A stretch of DNA of 64,000 nucleotides from Mycobacterium seoulense (GTDB taxonomy: Bacteria; Actinomycetota; Actinomycetes; Mycobacteriales; Mycobacteriaceae). The position numbers and the translations under genes were made by a program. Numbering within the stretch: the first letter of the stretch is position 1; the number at the start of each line of letters is the position of its first letter. The notes beneath the pieces are model-generated. The model saw nothing but the letters and a program-made list of their open reading frames with translations, searched no databases and was not told the origin of the DNA. Where the stretch lies: assembly GCF_010731595.1 (NCBI RefSeq), contig NZ_AP022582.1:2852001-2916000 (forward strand), written 5' to 3'. Positions 10,158 through 19,409 of the stretch are shown piece by piece.

Positions 10158-10818
10158 CTGGCGCTCCTCCTTCGCGTCGGGGCGGCACGGTCAAGTTGAA
10201 GGGTTGCAGCCCAACGGATTCCGCGGGCGGCCCGGCTTTGGCCAGGCGCTCCGCGCGGCGCACGTCCTGATCCGTCGCGGCGGGCAGCGTCGCACACACC
10301 GCCGCCACGGTGGGCTCGTAGGGCGACTTCGCGTCGGCGAGGGCGCCCCGCAGCACGTCGATCGGGACTCGGTGCTCGGTCAGCAGCCGCCGCCCCGCCT
10401 CGGGGTCGACCGTGGCGGCGAATTCCAGCACGACGGCCAGGTGATCGGGCGCCTCGGCGCGCGGCGGCGCCACGCCCGCCTCCCGGTAGGCGGTGGCGAA
10501 CTCCACCATCTCCCGGCCGCGGTTGCGGGTGTCCCCGGCGGTCCAGTACGTCAGGTACATGGTGCAGTGGCGCCGCATGTCGAAGGTCGCGACGTAGTCC
10601 GTCGCGGCGGCCATCGGCTCGCGGGCGCGCAGCGCGGCCACCGTTTGTCCGAGCAGCGCCGCCGCGGGCCCGCCGAGGTGGCCGAGCAGCTCGTCGACCG
10701 TGTCCAACCGTGCCGGCAGCTCGTCGTCCGGGTAGGCCAGCAGCAGCGACGCCGCCTGCCACACCAGTCGGTCCTGCAGGGTGTGGGTGCGTCCCCCGCG
10801 TCCGGACAGCAGCCTCAT
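10150..10818 (-). CDS. narJ: NarJ, nitrate reductase molybdenum-cofactor assembly chaperone
   Basis: 222 aa. A TorD/NarJ-type chaperone needed for insertion of the molybdenum cofactor and maturation of NarG; it is not part of the final enzyme. The all-helical sequence includes the family region FDMRRHCTMYLTYWTAGDTRNRG and YREAGVAPP. It overlaps narH by 4 bp and narI by 8 bp, as expected in a tightly coupled operon. Confidence 0.95.
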   Translation of the reverse strand: MRLLSGRGGRTHTLQDRLVWQAASLLLAYPDDELPARLDTVDELLGHLGGPAAALLGQTVAALRAREPMAAATDYVATFDMRRHCTMYLTYWTAGDTRNRGREMVEFATAYREAGVAPPRAEAPDHLAVVLEFAATVDPEAGRRLLTEHRVPIDVLRGALADAKSPYEPTVAAVCATLPAATDQDVRRAERLAKAGPPAESVGLQPFNLTVPPRREGGAPGV

Positions 10819-12431
10819 GGCTTCTGCTCTCCGGGAAACATTCCGGCGGGCACCTGGCGTCCGTCCCAGTTCAGCAGGTTCACCCGCGGCCGTCCGTTGG
10901 TGGCGGCCTCGCCGCCGGGCCGCTTGAGCGCGTGGAAGGTCTCCACGGAGACGGGCACCGGTTCACCCGACTCGTACATGCCCGGGCCGCCGTCGCCGGT
11001 CAACGAGCAACCCGTCTCCTCGAGGTCGCGGGCCTGCGGGCTGAACGCGGTCGGAATGACATACCGCTCTTCGTATTTCGCGATCGCCAGCAGCCGGTAC
11101 ATCTTGTAGATCTGCTCTTCGGTCATCCCCACCGAATGCGGGATGTGCGGCTGCGTTTCGCGCCCGAGATTGATGTCGCGCATGTAGGAGCGCATCGCCG
11201 CCAGCCGCCGCAGCACGCCCTCGACCACGGCGGTGTCGCCGGCGGTGAACAGCTCGGCCAGGTACTGCATGGGGATGCGCAGCGCGTCCAGCGCGCCGAA
11301 CAGGTTGCCCAGTTCCTCCCCGTCGTGGCCGTCCCGGCTGACCGCGTCGACCACCGGCGACAGCGGCGGGATGTACCAGACCATCGGCATCGTGCGGTAT
11401 TCGGGATGCAGGGGCAGCGCGACCTTGTAGTCGTTGATCAGCGCGTACACCGGCGAGCGCTGCGCGGCCTCGATCCACTCGTCGGAGATGCCCTCCGCGC
11501 GGGCGGCGGTGATCACCTCGGGATCGTTGGGATCCAACAGGATCCGGCATTGCGCCTCGTACAGGTCGGTGTCGTTCTCCACCGAGGCCGCCTCCAGCAC
11601 CCGGTCGACGTCGTAGAGCACCAGGCCCAGATAGCGCAGCCGTCCCACGCACGTCTCCGAGCAGATGGTCGGCAGGCCGACCTCCATCCGCGGGTAGCAC
11701 AGCGTGCACTTCTCGGCCTTGCCGGTCTTGTGGTTGAAATAGACCTTCTTGTAGGGGCATCCGGAGACGCACATCCGCCAGCCGCGGCAGCGGTCCTGGT
11801 CGACCAGCACGATGCCGTCCTCGCTGCGCTTGTACATCGCGCCCGACGGGCACGACGCCACGCAGGAGGGGTTGAGGCAGTGCTCGCAGATCCGGGGCAG
11901 GTAGAACATGAAGGTCTCTTCGAGGGCGAGTTTGACGTCCTCGCTGACCTTTTTGAGGATCGGATCGCCGGCCAGAATCTCCGGTGAGCCGGCCAGGTTG
12001 TCGTCCCAGTTCGGGCCCCAGGACACCTTCATCGGTTCGCCGCTGATCAGGCTTTTCGGTGCTGCCGTGGGGAACGTGTCACACGCGGGCGCGCTGGTCA
12101 GGTTCTCGTAGTCGTAGGTCCAGGGCTCGTAGTAGTCGTCGATGATCGGCAGCCTGGGGTTGGCGAAGATGCGCAACAGCTTGGCGATGCGGCCACCGTC
12201 GCGCAGCCGCAGCCGCCCCTTCTTGTCGCGTATCCAGCCGCCGCGCCACCGCTCCTGATCCTCGTAGGTGCGCGGATAGCCCTGGCCCGGACGGGTTTCG
12301 ACGTTGTTGAACCACACGTACTCGGTGCCGGACCGGTTGGTCCACGCCTGCTTGCAGGTGACCGAGCAGGTGTGGCAGCCGATGCACTTGTCGAGGTTCA
12401 TCACCATCGCCAGCTGCGCCATTACCTTCAT
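10815..12431 (-). CDS. narH: NarH, nitrate reductase beta (iron-sulfur) subunit
   Basis: 538 aa, the electron-transfer subunit with four Fe-S clusters. The first Cys cluster is at residues 16, 19, 22 and 26 (CIGCHTCSVTC). The others lie in CEHCLNPSCVASCP, CRGWRMCVSGCP and CTLCYPRMEVGLPTICSETC. The Trp in CRGWRMC replaces one Cys and is the signature of the [3Fe-4S] cluster of NarH. narG ends immediately upstream with no spacer; narJ overlaps the 3' end by 4 bp. Confidence 0.97.
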   Translation of the reverse strand: MKVMAQLAMVMNLDKCIGCHTCSVTCKQAWTNRSGTEYVWFNNVETRPGQGYPRTYEDQERWRGGWIRDKKGRLRLRDGGRIAKLLRIFANPRLPIIDDYYEPWTYDYENLTSAPACDTFPTAAPKSLISGEPMKVSWGPNWDDNLAGSPEILAGDPILKKVSEDVKLALEETFMFYLPRICEHCLNPSCVASCPSGAMYKRSEDGIVLVDQDRCRGWRMCVSGCPYKKVYFNHKTGKAEKCTLCYPRMEVGLPTICSETCVGRLRYLGLVLYDVDRVLEAASVENDTDLYEAQCRILLDPNDPEVITAARAEGISDEWIEAAQRSPVYALINDYKVALPLHPEYRTMPMVWYIPPLSPVVDAVSRDGHDGEELGNLFGALDALRIPMQYLAELFTAGDTAVVEGVLRRLAAMRSYMRDINLGRETQPHIPHSVGMTEEQIYKMYRLLAIAKYEERYVIPTAFSPQARDLEETGCSLTGDGGPGMYESGEPVPVSVETFHALKRPGGEAATNGRPRVNLLNWDGRQVPAGMFPGEQKP

Positions 12432-15400
12432 CTAGTACGTCACCTCCTGGCTGCGGCGGCGCACCACGGTGACCTCGTCGCGCTGGTTGCCGGTCGGTCC
12501 CATGTAGTTGAAGGCGAACGCGTGCTGGCCGTAGCCCCCGGCGAGATGGCTGGGCTTGATGCGGACGCGGGTCAGCGCGTTGTGGTTGCCGCCGCGCTTG
12601 TTGTTGGTTTCGGTGCGGGGCGTGTCCACCGTGCGCTCCTGCACGTGGTAGACGTACACCACGCCGTCGGGCATCCGGTGGCTGACGATGGCCCGGCACA
12701 CGTAGATGCCGTTCGCGTTGACCGCCTCGACCCAGTCGTTGTCGCGGACTTCGAGTTTGGCCGCGTCGCCCGGGCTCATCCACATCGTCGGCCCGCCCCG
12801 GGACAGCGAGAGCATGTAGAGGTTGTCCTGGTAGGTGGAGTGGAACGACCACTTCGAGTGCGGCGTCAAATACCGCACGGTCAGCCCGATCCCGTCTTCG
12901 GTGGGGCCGAGCTCGGGCTGTCCGAACAGGCGCGTCATGTCCAGCGGCGGGCGGAACACCGGCAGGTGTTCGCCGAGTTCCTCGACCCAGTCGTGGGCCA
13001 GATAGAAGTGCATCCGCCCGGTGAGCGTGTGGAACGGCTTCAGGTTTTCGATGTTGATGGTGAACGGCGCGTAGCGGCGCCCGCCGGTCTCGCTACCCGA
13101 CCATTCGGGGCTGGTGATCACCGGGACGGGACGCGCCTGGGTGTCGGCGTAGCTGATGCGCCGCTCCTCGCTGCCCTCGGCCAGGTGCGCCAGCCGCTGG
13201 CCCGTCCGCTTTTCCAGCTCGCGGAAGCCCTCGACGGCGAGCCGGCCGTTGGTGGTCCCGGACAGCAGCAGCAGCACGTCGGCCATCCGCGCGGCGGTGG
13301 TGATCGCCGGGCGGCCGGCTGCCGCACCGGAATTCATCACCCCGAACTTGGCCGCCAGCTCCTCGACCTCCCGGAACGGGTGCACGGTGACGCCCTTTGT
13401 GGTGAGCCCGAACGTGTCGACCAGCGGGCCCAGGGTTTGCCATTTGTCGTAGATCGCGCCGTAATCGCGTTCCACCACGGTGAGTTTGGGCATGGTCCGC
13501 CCGGGCACCGGCGTCGCGCCGCTGTGCAGCCAGTCTTCCTCGGTGCCGTCGGGATAGGCCATCGCGTCCGGCGTGTCGTGCTGCAGCGCGGTCAGGACCA
13601 CGTCGCTGCGGGTGCCCAGGTGCCGCTTGGCCAGCGCGCTGAATGCGCGCGCGATCGCACCGAAAGCCTCGAAATCCGAACGGGTCTCCCAGGGCGGGTC
13701 GGTCGCGGCGCTGAACGCGTGCACGTAAGGGTGCATGTCCGTGCTGGAGATGTCGGCTTTCTCGTACCAGGTCGCCGCCGGCAGCACGATGTCCGAGACC
13801 AGCGTCGTCGACGTCATCCGGAAGTCGATCGACATCATCAGGTCGAGCTTGCCCTCGGGGATGTCCCCCTCGCACACCACATCGGCGGGCGGCACGCCGT
13901 CGGTCGGCGGTTCGGCCTGCACATTGGAATCGGTGCCCAGCAGGTGGCGCAGGAAGTATTCGCCGCCCTTGCCCGACGACCCGATCAGGTTGGCCCGCCA
14001 CACCGTAAGCACCCGAGGCCAGTTGACCGGATTGTCGGGATCGGTGACGGAAAGCTTGAGTTTGCGGTCGCGAAGTTGCTCGGCGACGTAGTCGGCCACG
14101 TCGCGGCCCGCGGCGCGTGCCTCATCGGCGACGTCCAGGCTGGACCGGTCGAACTGGGGGTAGAACGGGCTCCAGCCCATGGCCGCCGCCGAGGCCAGCA
14201 GGTCCATCGTGTGCTTGCCGGCGAATCGGCCCCGGCCCAGCGGGCTGGCCAGTTTGTCGGCCCCGTAGCCGTCATAGCGCCACTGGTCGGTGTGCGCGTA
14301 CCAGTAGGAGGCGCCCGGCACCTGCCGCGGCGGTCGCACCCAGTCCGTGGCCATCGCCATCGTCTGAAACCCGGTGAGCGGGCGCACCTTTTCCTGGCCG
14401 ACGTAGTGCGCCCAGCCCCCGCCGTTGCGCCCCATCGAGCCGGTCAGCATCAACAGCGCGAGCACCGCCCGATAGATGGCGTCGCCGTGGAACCACTGGC
14501 AGATGCCGCTGCCCATGATGATCATGGACCGCCCGCCGGATTCCTCTGCGCTGCGCGCGAATTCCCTGGCGACGCGGATGGCCTGCGCGGCCGACACTCC
14601 CGTGATCGCCTCCTGCCACGCGGGGGTGTTCTGCTGGGTCGGGTCGTCGTAGCCGGTCGGCCATTCGCCCGGCAGCCCCGGCCGGGCCACCCCGTATTGG
14701 GCGAGCATCAGGTCGAAAACGGTGCACACCCGATGCGTGCCGACACGGCGCACCGGGACGCCGCGCGCCACGGTGGTGCCTTCGCCGTTGACGGTGTCGA
14801 AGCTGGCCAGGTGCACCAGCGCGGTGTCGCCACCGCCGTTGGCGCCGTGCGTGTTTCGCACGCTCAGCGCCGGCACCAGGGCGCCCAGGTCCAGGTTCCA
14901 TTTGCCGACGCCGTCCTCGCCGTAGCGGAATCCCAGCGAGCCGTGGGGCACCACCACCGAGTCGGTGGACTCGTCGAGCACCGCCGGCTTGAGCGCCGCG
15001 TTCTCGACAGCCTCACCGAGGTCCGCCGCGGTGAGGTTCTTGCCGGGCACCAGCATGTCGCCGCGCTCTTCCAGCTTGATCAGGAACGGCAGGTCGGTGT
15101 AGCGGCGCGCGAAGTCGGCGAAGAACGGAACCTCCTGCCGGACATAGCATTCCGTGAGTATGACGTGACCCATCGCCATGGCCAGCGCGCCGTCGGTGCC
15201 GGCCGCGCACGGCATCCACTCGTCGGCGAACTTCGTGTTGTCGGCGTAGTCGGGACTGACCGTCACCACCTTGGTGCCGCGGTAGCGCGCCTCGGCCATC
15301 CAGTGCGCGTCGGGGGTGCGGGTGATCGGCACGTTGGAGCCCCACATCATCAGATACGCCGCGTCCCACCAGTCCCCGGATTCGGGCACGTCGGTCTGAT

Positions 15401-16130
15401 CGCCGAACACCTGCGGCGAGGCCACCGGCAGGTCGGCGTACCAGTCGTAGAACGACGTCATCGGGGCGCCGATCAGCTCGAAGAACCGCGATCCGGCGGC
15501 GTAGGACACCATGGACATCGCCGGGATGGGCGAGAAGCCGGCGACGCGGTCGGGGCCGTAGGTCTTGATGGTGTGCACGTGAGCGGCGGCGATCAGCTCG
15601 GTGGCCTCGGCCCAGGTGATCCGAACCAGTCCGCCCTTGCCGCGGGCGCGCTGGTAGCGGCGCCGGCGTTCGGGGTCGGCCTGGATGTCGGCCCACGCCA
15701 GCACGGGATCGCCGAGCCGCGCCTTGGCTTCCCGGTACATCTCGACCAGCACGCCGCGGGCGTACGGGTAGCGCACCCGGGTGGGCGAGTAGCTGTACCA
15801 GGAGAACGACGCCCCGCGGGGGCAACCGCGCGGCTCGTATTCCGGCCGGTCCGGGCCGACCGAGGGGTAGTCGGTCTGCTGGGTCTCCCAGGTGATGATC
15901 CCGTCCTTGACGTAGATCTTCCAGGAGCACGAACCGGTGCAGTTGACCCCGTGCGTGGAGCGCACCACCTTGTCGTGGCTCCACCTGTCGCGGTAGAACG
16001 CGTCGGCCTCGCGGCCGCCCCGACGTGTCACCGTGCGCCGGTCGGCCGAAACCTCGCCCGGCGTGAAGAACCGTCCGCTGCGCTCCAGCAATTCCTCGAG
16101 CGCTCCACCAACATGTGGTGTGACCGTCAA
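12432..16130 (-). CDS. narG: NarG, respiratory nitrate reductase alpha (catalytic) subunit
   Basis: 1232 aa. The bis-MGD molybdoenzyme reduces nitrate to nitrite on the cytoplasmic face. The N-terminal THGVNCTGSCSWKIY provides the His/Cys ligands of the FS0 [4Fe-4S] cluster. There is no twin-arginine signal motif, as usual for NarG. The molybdopterin domains continue to the end (YGQHAFAFNYMGPTGNQRD). The start is TTG at 16130 with AGGAGGGA about 6 nt upstream; the sequence MTVTPHVGG matches the known mycobacterial N-terminus. It is the first gene of narGHJI. Confidence 0.97.
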   Translation of the reverse strand: MTVTPHVGGALEELLERSGRFFTPGEVSADRRTVTRRGGREADAFYRDRWSHDKVVRSTHGVNCTGSCSWKIYVKDGIITWETQQTDYPSVGPDRPEYEPRGCPRGASFSWYSYSPTRVRYPYARGVLVEMYREAKARLGDPVLAWADIQADPERRRRYQRARGKGGLVRITWAEATELIAAAHVHTIKTYGPDRVAGFSPIPAMSMVSYAAGSRFFELIGAPMTSFYDWYADLPVASPQVFGDQTDVPESGDWWDAAYLMMWGSNVPITRTPDAHWMAEARYRGTKVVTVSPDYADNTKFADEWMPCAAGTDGALAMAMGHVILTECYVRQEVPFFADFARRYTDLPFLIKLEERGDMLVPGKNLTAADLGEAVENAALKPAVLDESTDSVVVPHGSLGFRYGEDGVGKWNLDLGALVPALSVRNTHGANGGGDTALVHLASFDTVNGEGTTVARGVPVRRVGTHRVCTVFDLMLAQYGVARPGLPGEWPTGYDDPTQQNTPAWQEAITGVSAAQAIRVAREFARSAEESGGRSMIIMGSGICQWFHGDAIYRAVLALLMLTGSMGRNGGGWAHYVGQEKVRPLTGFQTMAMATDWVRPPRQVPGASYWYAHTDQWRYDGYGADKLASPLGRGRFAGKHTMDLLASAAAMGWSPFYPQFDRSSLDVADEARAAGRDVADYVAEQLRDRKLKLSVTDPDNPVNWPRVLTVWRANLIGSSGKGGEYFLRHLLGTDSNVQAEPPTDGVPPADVVCEGDIPEGKLDLMMSIDFRMTSTTLVSDIVLPAATWYEKADISSTDMHPYVHAFSAATDPPWETRSDFEAFGAIARAFSALAKRHLGTRSDVVLTALQHDTPDAMAYPDGTEEDWLHSGATPVPGRTMPKLTVVERDYGAIYDKWQTLGPLVDTFGLTTKGVTVHPFREVEELAAKFGVMNSGAAAGRPAITTAARMADVLLLLSGTTNGRLAVEGFRELEKRTGQRLAHLAEGSEERRISYADTQARPVPVITSPEWSGSETGGRRYAPFTINIENLKPFHTLTGRMHFYLAHDWVEELGEHLPVFRPPLDMTRLFGQPELGPTEDGIGLTVRYLTPHSKWSFHSTYQDNLYMLSLSRGGPTMWMSPGDAAKLEVRDNDWVEAVNANGIYVCRAIVSHRMPDGVVYVYHVQERTVDTPRTETNNKRGGNHNALTRVRIKPSHLAGGYGQHAFAFNYMGPTGNQRDEVTVVRRRSQEVTY

Positions 16131-16557
16131 CAGGTATCCCTCCTACTCCGTAGTGCCTCGAGTCGTAGCCGGGCCGTTGCTTCGACCGCAGATGCGTGGT
16201 GGGGCCGTGTCGGCCACGGGCCGCCGGGTCACCGATCCGCGCCGGCCCGGAACGCCGATGCGATCGTGTCGGCGGCACGCGGGCCCGGGAGCGATCGGGC
16301 ACCGGGATAGGGCGCGGTGGACCCGCCGATCACCTTCGCGGTGCGCGGCCCGTTAACGAAATATTGTCTGGTCAGCATAGGTTTTGCGGACCTAGACGCA
16401 GCCCGCGCGGACGCCGTGACGACGTCAAGACGACGGATCGCTTCCGGCGCGCGCTTCTAGGTCAAGTCGTTATTACAAGCTTCGTTGTTATATTCCAAGT
16501 TCACCTTCGCGACCTTCTGCGGCGCTGAATGTCAGCTGCGGGAAGGCTGTGGACTTG
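16131..16557. promoter_or_regulatory. AT-richer intergenic region upstream of narGHJI
   Basis: 427 bp between the narG start and the mutT2 stop. The half next to narG is GC-rich. From about 16345 to 16560 the composition falls sharply (for example AACGAAATATTG, GTTATTACAAG and TTGTTATATTCC). On the minus strand a TATGCT (plus-strand 16375-16380) is a possible -10 element. The nar promoter should lie here. I saw no DosR-type palindrome and no convincing ORF. Confidence 0.4.
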
Positions 16558-16962
16558 TTATGAGGCCGCTGCGGCCAGCGTCCGCCGCAGGTCAGGGACC
16601 CAGCCGCGGTCGGCGGGCACCCAGTCGACGTCGGGCAGCTCGGCCGCCGTCACCCAACGCACCGCCCCGTGGTCACCCGCCCGCGGTTCGCCGCTGATCA
16701 GGTGCACGCGGTACGCCCGCAGCGTCATGCCGTCCAGCGCGACGTCGTCGCCCAGGCGGCCGCCCACCGCGACGTCGCCGACCGCCAGTCCCAGCTCCTC
16801 GGCCAACTCGCGGGCCAGCGCGTCGGGCTCGGTCTCCCCCGGAACGACCTTGCCGCCGGGCAGTTCCCAGCGGCCGGCCAGCTCCGGCGGCCGGACGCGC
16901 TGCGCCACCAGGACCGTGGCGCCGCGGATGATCGCGCCGGCGACGACGATCTGGGTCGGCAT
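16558..16962 (-). CDS. mutT2: MutT2-like Nudix (d)NTP pyrophosphohydrolase
   Basis: A 134-aa single Nudix domain. The Nudix box [23 protein letters not shown] fits GX5EX7REUXEEXGU, with the catalytic RE..EE glutamates binding Mg2+. It cleans oxidised or modified nucleotides (MutT2 acts on 8-oxo-GTP and 5-methyl-dCTP in other mycobacteria). It is divergent from the pterin dehydratase gene with only 24 bp between starts, so the two promoters overlap. Confidence 0.92.
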   Translation of the reverse strand: MPTQIVVAGAIIRGATVLVAQRVRPPELAGRWELPGGKVVPGETEPDALARELAEELGLAVGDVAVGGRLGDDVALDGMTLRAYRVHLISGEPRAGDHGAVRWVTAAELPDVDWVPADRGWVPDLRRTLAAAAS

Positions 16963-16986
16963 GGCCAGACGGTATACGGTCGGATC

Positions 16987-17271
16987 ATGGCTGTGTTAAC
17001 GGATGAGCAGGTGGACGCCGCACTGCCCGATCTCAACGGATGGGAGCGCGTCGACGGTGCGCTGCGCCGGTCGATCAAGTTCGACAGTTTCCTCGCCGGC
17101 ATCGACGCGGTGCGCCGGGTGGGTGAGCACGCGGAGAGCAAGGACCATCACCCGGATATCGACATCCGTTGGCGGACGGTGACTTTCGCTCTGGTGACGC
17201 ATTCCGCGGGGGGTATCACCGACAAAGACGTCGCCATGGCGCACGACATCGACGAGATCGTCGGCAGCTAG
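16987..17271 (+). CDS. Pterin-4a-carbinolamine dehydratase family protein
   Basis: 94 aa. The PCD/DCoH signature is seen as [32 protein letters not shown], with the paired catalytic histidines of the HHP motif. The canonical reaction is dehydration of 4a-hydroxytetrahydrobiopterin; in bacteria lacking the hydroxylase the role is often Moco/pterin-linked and unclear. The start is ATG at 16987. Its 3' end overlaps the pimE stop codon by 4 bp (convergent). Confidence 0.9.
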   Translation: MAVLTDEQVDAALPDLNGWERVDGALRRSIKFDSFLAGIDAVRRVGEHAESKDHHPDIDIRWRTVTFALVTHSAGGITDKDVAMAHDIDEIVGS

Positions 17272-18587
17272 CCCTTGGAGCGGCCGGTGGCGGCGATCCA
17301 GGCCAAGGTGGCCACGGCCGCCACGATGTAGACCAGGCCTGCCCAGGCCAGATACCACGGCCGGCTGATCTGCCAGATGCTCGGCTGCGCGAAGAGCAGC
17401 AGCCAGGGCAGGCCGACGATGGTGAGCGCCAGCCAGCCCCACCCCACGATGCGCGCGCCGGCACGCTCGCGCAGTGGGCCGTGAATCGCCCAGATCATCA
17501 GCGGCACCAGCCACACCCAGTGGTGCGTCCAGGAAATCGGGGACAGCAGGAGCCCGAACAGCTCGACCACCAGCAGCCTGCCCAGCCGATCCGAGGTGTC
17601 CAGGGCCCGCCACGCCAGGACGGCCAGCACGGCGGTGACGGCGAGGGCGGCCAGCACCGGCGGGCCGAAACCGGCGTCGTAACCGAGGAGCCGGGAAATG
17701 CCGCCGCGCCATGATTGATTGATCGACGTGGCGATGGGCCCCACGCGGTGCGCGTCGCCCAGCAGTTTTGTGAAGTAGTAGCGGGTCTGGTCGCCGACGA
17801 CCAGGGCGGACACGGCGATGGTGGCGAGGAAGGCCAGCGCGGAGAAGGCCGCCGCGGCCCACCGGCGCACGCCGACCAGGTAGACGCCGGCGATCGCCGG
17901 CGTCAGCTTGATGCCGGCCGCCACGCCGACGAGTAGGCCCGACAGCCACCACCGCGTCGTCAGGACCGCCCACAGCACCGCGATCATCAGCAACACGTTG
18001 ACCTGCCCGTAGTCGAACGTGCTGCGCAGCGGCTCGATCCAGATGGTGACCGCCGTCCACGCCATGGCCAGGCGGCGGCCGTCGGCGCCGGCCGCAACGC
18101 CGATCAGGCGCTGACTGATCCGGATCGCGCCGTACAGGGCGGCGATCGTCGCGACCTGCCACAGGAAGGCGACCAGCCCGAACGGCAGCAGGCTCAGCGG
18201 ATAGAAGACGACCGCCGCGAACGGCGGGTAGGTGAACGGCAGCGGGAAGTCCGGCGTCTGGTCGGCGTAGACGTAGCTGTAGAGGGTGCCGGGGTGGTCG
18301 ATCGCGGCGGCACCGCCGAGGTAGACGTGCAGGTCGACGAAGTTCGCGCCGTGGGGCGACAGATAGGTCCAGCCGAGTCGCGCCGCGACGCTGGCGATCA
18401 GCAGCGCGGGTGCCGCCGCCCGAAGCAGACTCGCGTAGCGCCGGTGCGCGGGTGCCGCCGGGGCGGCCGAGGTGGTGTCTATCCGCCCGACTTTAGCGAT
18501 GGGCGCGCGCCGGGCGGCGTGGGCGGACCTCACGCACCCTGAACGCCTGGTCGCCCGCCGTTCGGTCACCGCCGTCACTCGTATCAA
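17268..18587 (-). CDS. pimE: PimE, polyprenol-phosphate-mannose-dependent alpha-1,2-mannosyltransferase
   Basis: A GT-C/GT87 integral membrane enzyme adding the fifth mannose of polar PIMs on the periplasmic side. 439 aa from the TTG at 18587. The catalytic aspartate is in [12 protein letters not shown], just after the first membrane segment. About ten hydrophobic segments follow, with conserved [31 protein letters not shown] and [15 protein letters not shown]. The start is uncertain: GTGs at 18578 and 18533 are in frame. It is divergent from the secreted-protein gene at 18682, with a shared 94-bp promoter region. Confidence 0.92.
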   Translation of the reverse strand: MIRVTAVTERRATRRSGCVRSAHAARRAPIAKVGRIDTTSAAPAAPAHRRYASLLRAAAPALLIASVAARLGWTYLSPHGANFVDLHVYLGGAAAIDHPGTLYSYVYADQTPDFPLPFTYPPFAAVVFYPLSLLPFGLVAFLWQVATIAALYGAIRISQRLIGVAAGADGRRLAMAWTAVTIWIEPLRSTFDYGQVNVLLMIAVLWAVLTTRWWLSGLLVGVAAGIKLTPAIAGVYLVGVRRWAAAAFSALAFLATIAVSALVVGDQTRYYFTKLLGDAHRVGPIATSINQSWRGGISRLLGYDAGFGPPVLAALAVTAVLAVLAWRALDTSDRLGRLLVVELFGLLLSPISWTHHWVWLVPLMIWAIHGPLRERAGARIVGWGWLALTIVGLPWLLLFAQPSIWQISRPWYLAWAGLVYIVAAVATLAWIAATGRSKG

Positions 18588-18681
18588 TAACGATCAAATA
18601 AATGCCACACGTGTCACTTGAGTCCCACCAGTATCAACGTAACTTCGGCGGCGGACCCGTTTTCCACAACCAGGGAGAGTC

Positions 18682-19356
18682 ATGCCAACCATCTGGACTT
18701 ACATGCGTGCCGCGGCCGTCGTCGTCGGTTCGTCCGCAGCCCTACTCACGGGCGGTATCGCCCACGCCGACCCCGTGCCGGCTCCACCCATTCCGAACAT
18801 TCCGCAGCAGCTGATCAGTTCGGCGGCCAACGCGCCGCAGATCCTGCAGAACCTCGCCACCGCCCTCGGTGCGACGCCGCCGGCCGCGCCGGCCGCGCCC
18901 GGTATCACGTTCCCGGGAGTTCCGTCGGCGGCCGCAACGTCACCGGCGACGGCAGCCGTGCCCTCGATTCCCGGCCTGGCCCAGGCGCCGACGCCGTCGG
19001 CACCTTCCGCCCCGGCGGCGCAGGGTCTGCAGGGGTTGATCCCCGGCCTGACGCAACAGGCTCCCGCGGCGCCCGCCGCCCCCGCCACGTCGTCCATTCC
19101 CGGACTGCCGGCCATCCCGGGGCTGTCGACGCCGACCGCCCCCGCCACACCGCCGACCCCGCAGCTCCCGCAGGCCAAGGTCGACATGCCGGCGTTCCTG
19201 CCCAACCTGCCGGTCAACATGCCCGCGCAGATGACCCTGCCGCAGGACCTGCCGGCACTGGCCGGGGCCCCCGCCGCGCCGGCCGCACCCGCCGCGCCGG
19301 CCGCACCGGCAACCGGGGCCAACCCGGTGGCGCCGCTGCTCGCCGCCCTGCCCTGA
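18682..19356 (+). CDS. Secreted Ala/Pro-rich protein (Rv1158c-like)
   Basis: 224 aa. A signal peptide (MPTIWTYMRAAAVVVGSSAALLTGGIAHA, cleavage after AHA) is followed by a low-complexity chain rich in Pro and Ala (IPGLPAIPGLSTPTAPATPPTPQ, APAAPAAPAAPAAPA). There is no catalytic domain. The position next to pimE matches Rv1158c of M. tuberculosis. It probably lies in the cell wall or outside it; the function is unknown. Ribosome-binding site AGGGAGAG lies before ATG 18682. Confidence 0.85.
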   Translation: MPTIWTYMRAAAVVVGSSAALLTGGIAHADPVPAPPIPNIPQQLISSAANAPQILQNLATALGATPPAAPAAPGITFPGVPSAAATSPATAAVPSIPGLAQAPTPSAPSAPAAQGLQGLIPGLTQQAPAAPAAPATSSIPGLPAIPGLSTPTAPATPPTPQLPQAKVDMPAFLPNLPVNMPAQMTLPQDLPALAGAPAAPAAPAAPAAPATGANPVAPLLAALP

Positions 19357-19409
19357 GTAGTTAGCCAGACAGCAAAGCCAGCCACCACCTAATGACCGGA
19401 GGACGCACC

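Noticed and set aside
12372..16310. 1312-aa plus-strand open frame antisense to narG/narH
   Set aside because: Same GC artefact; narG is certain from its motifs, and the antisense frame has no recognisable domain or start signal.
16131..16557. Possible small gene in the narG upstream region
   Set aside because: Short frames on the plus strand have no ribosome-binding site and no family resemblance; the AT-rich composition fits a promoter region better.
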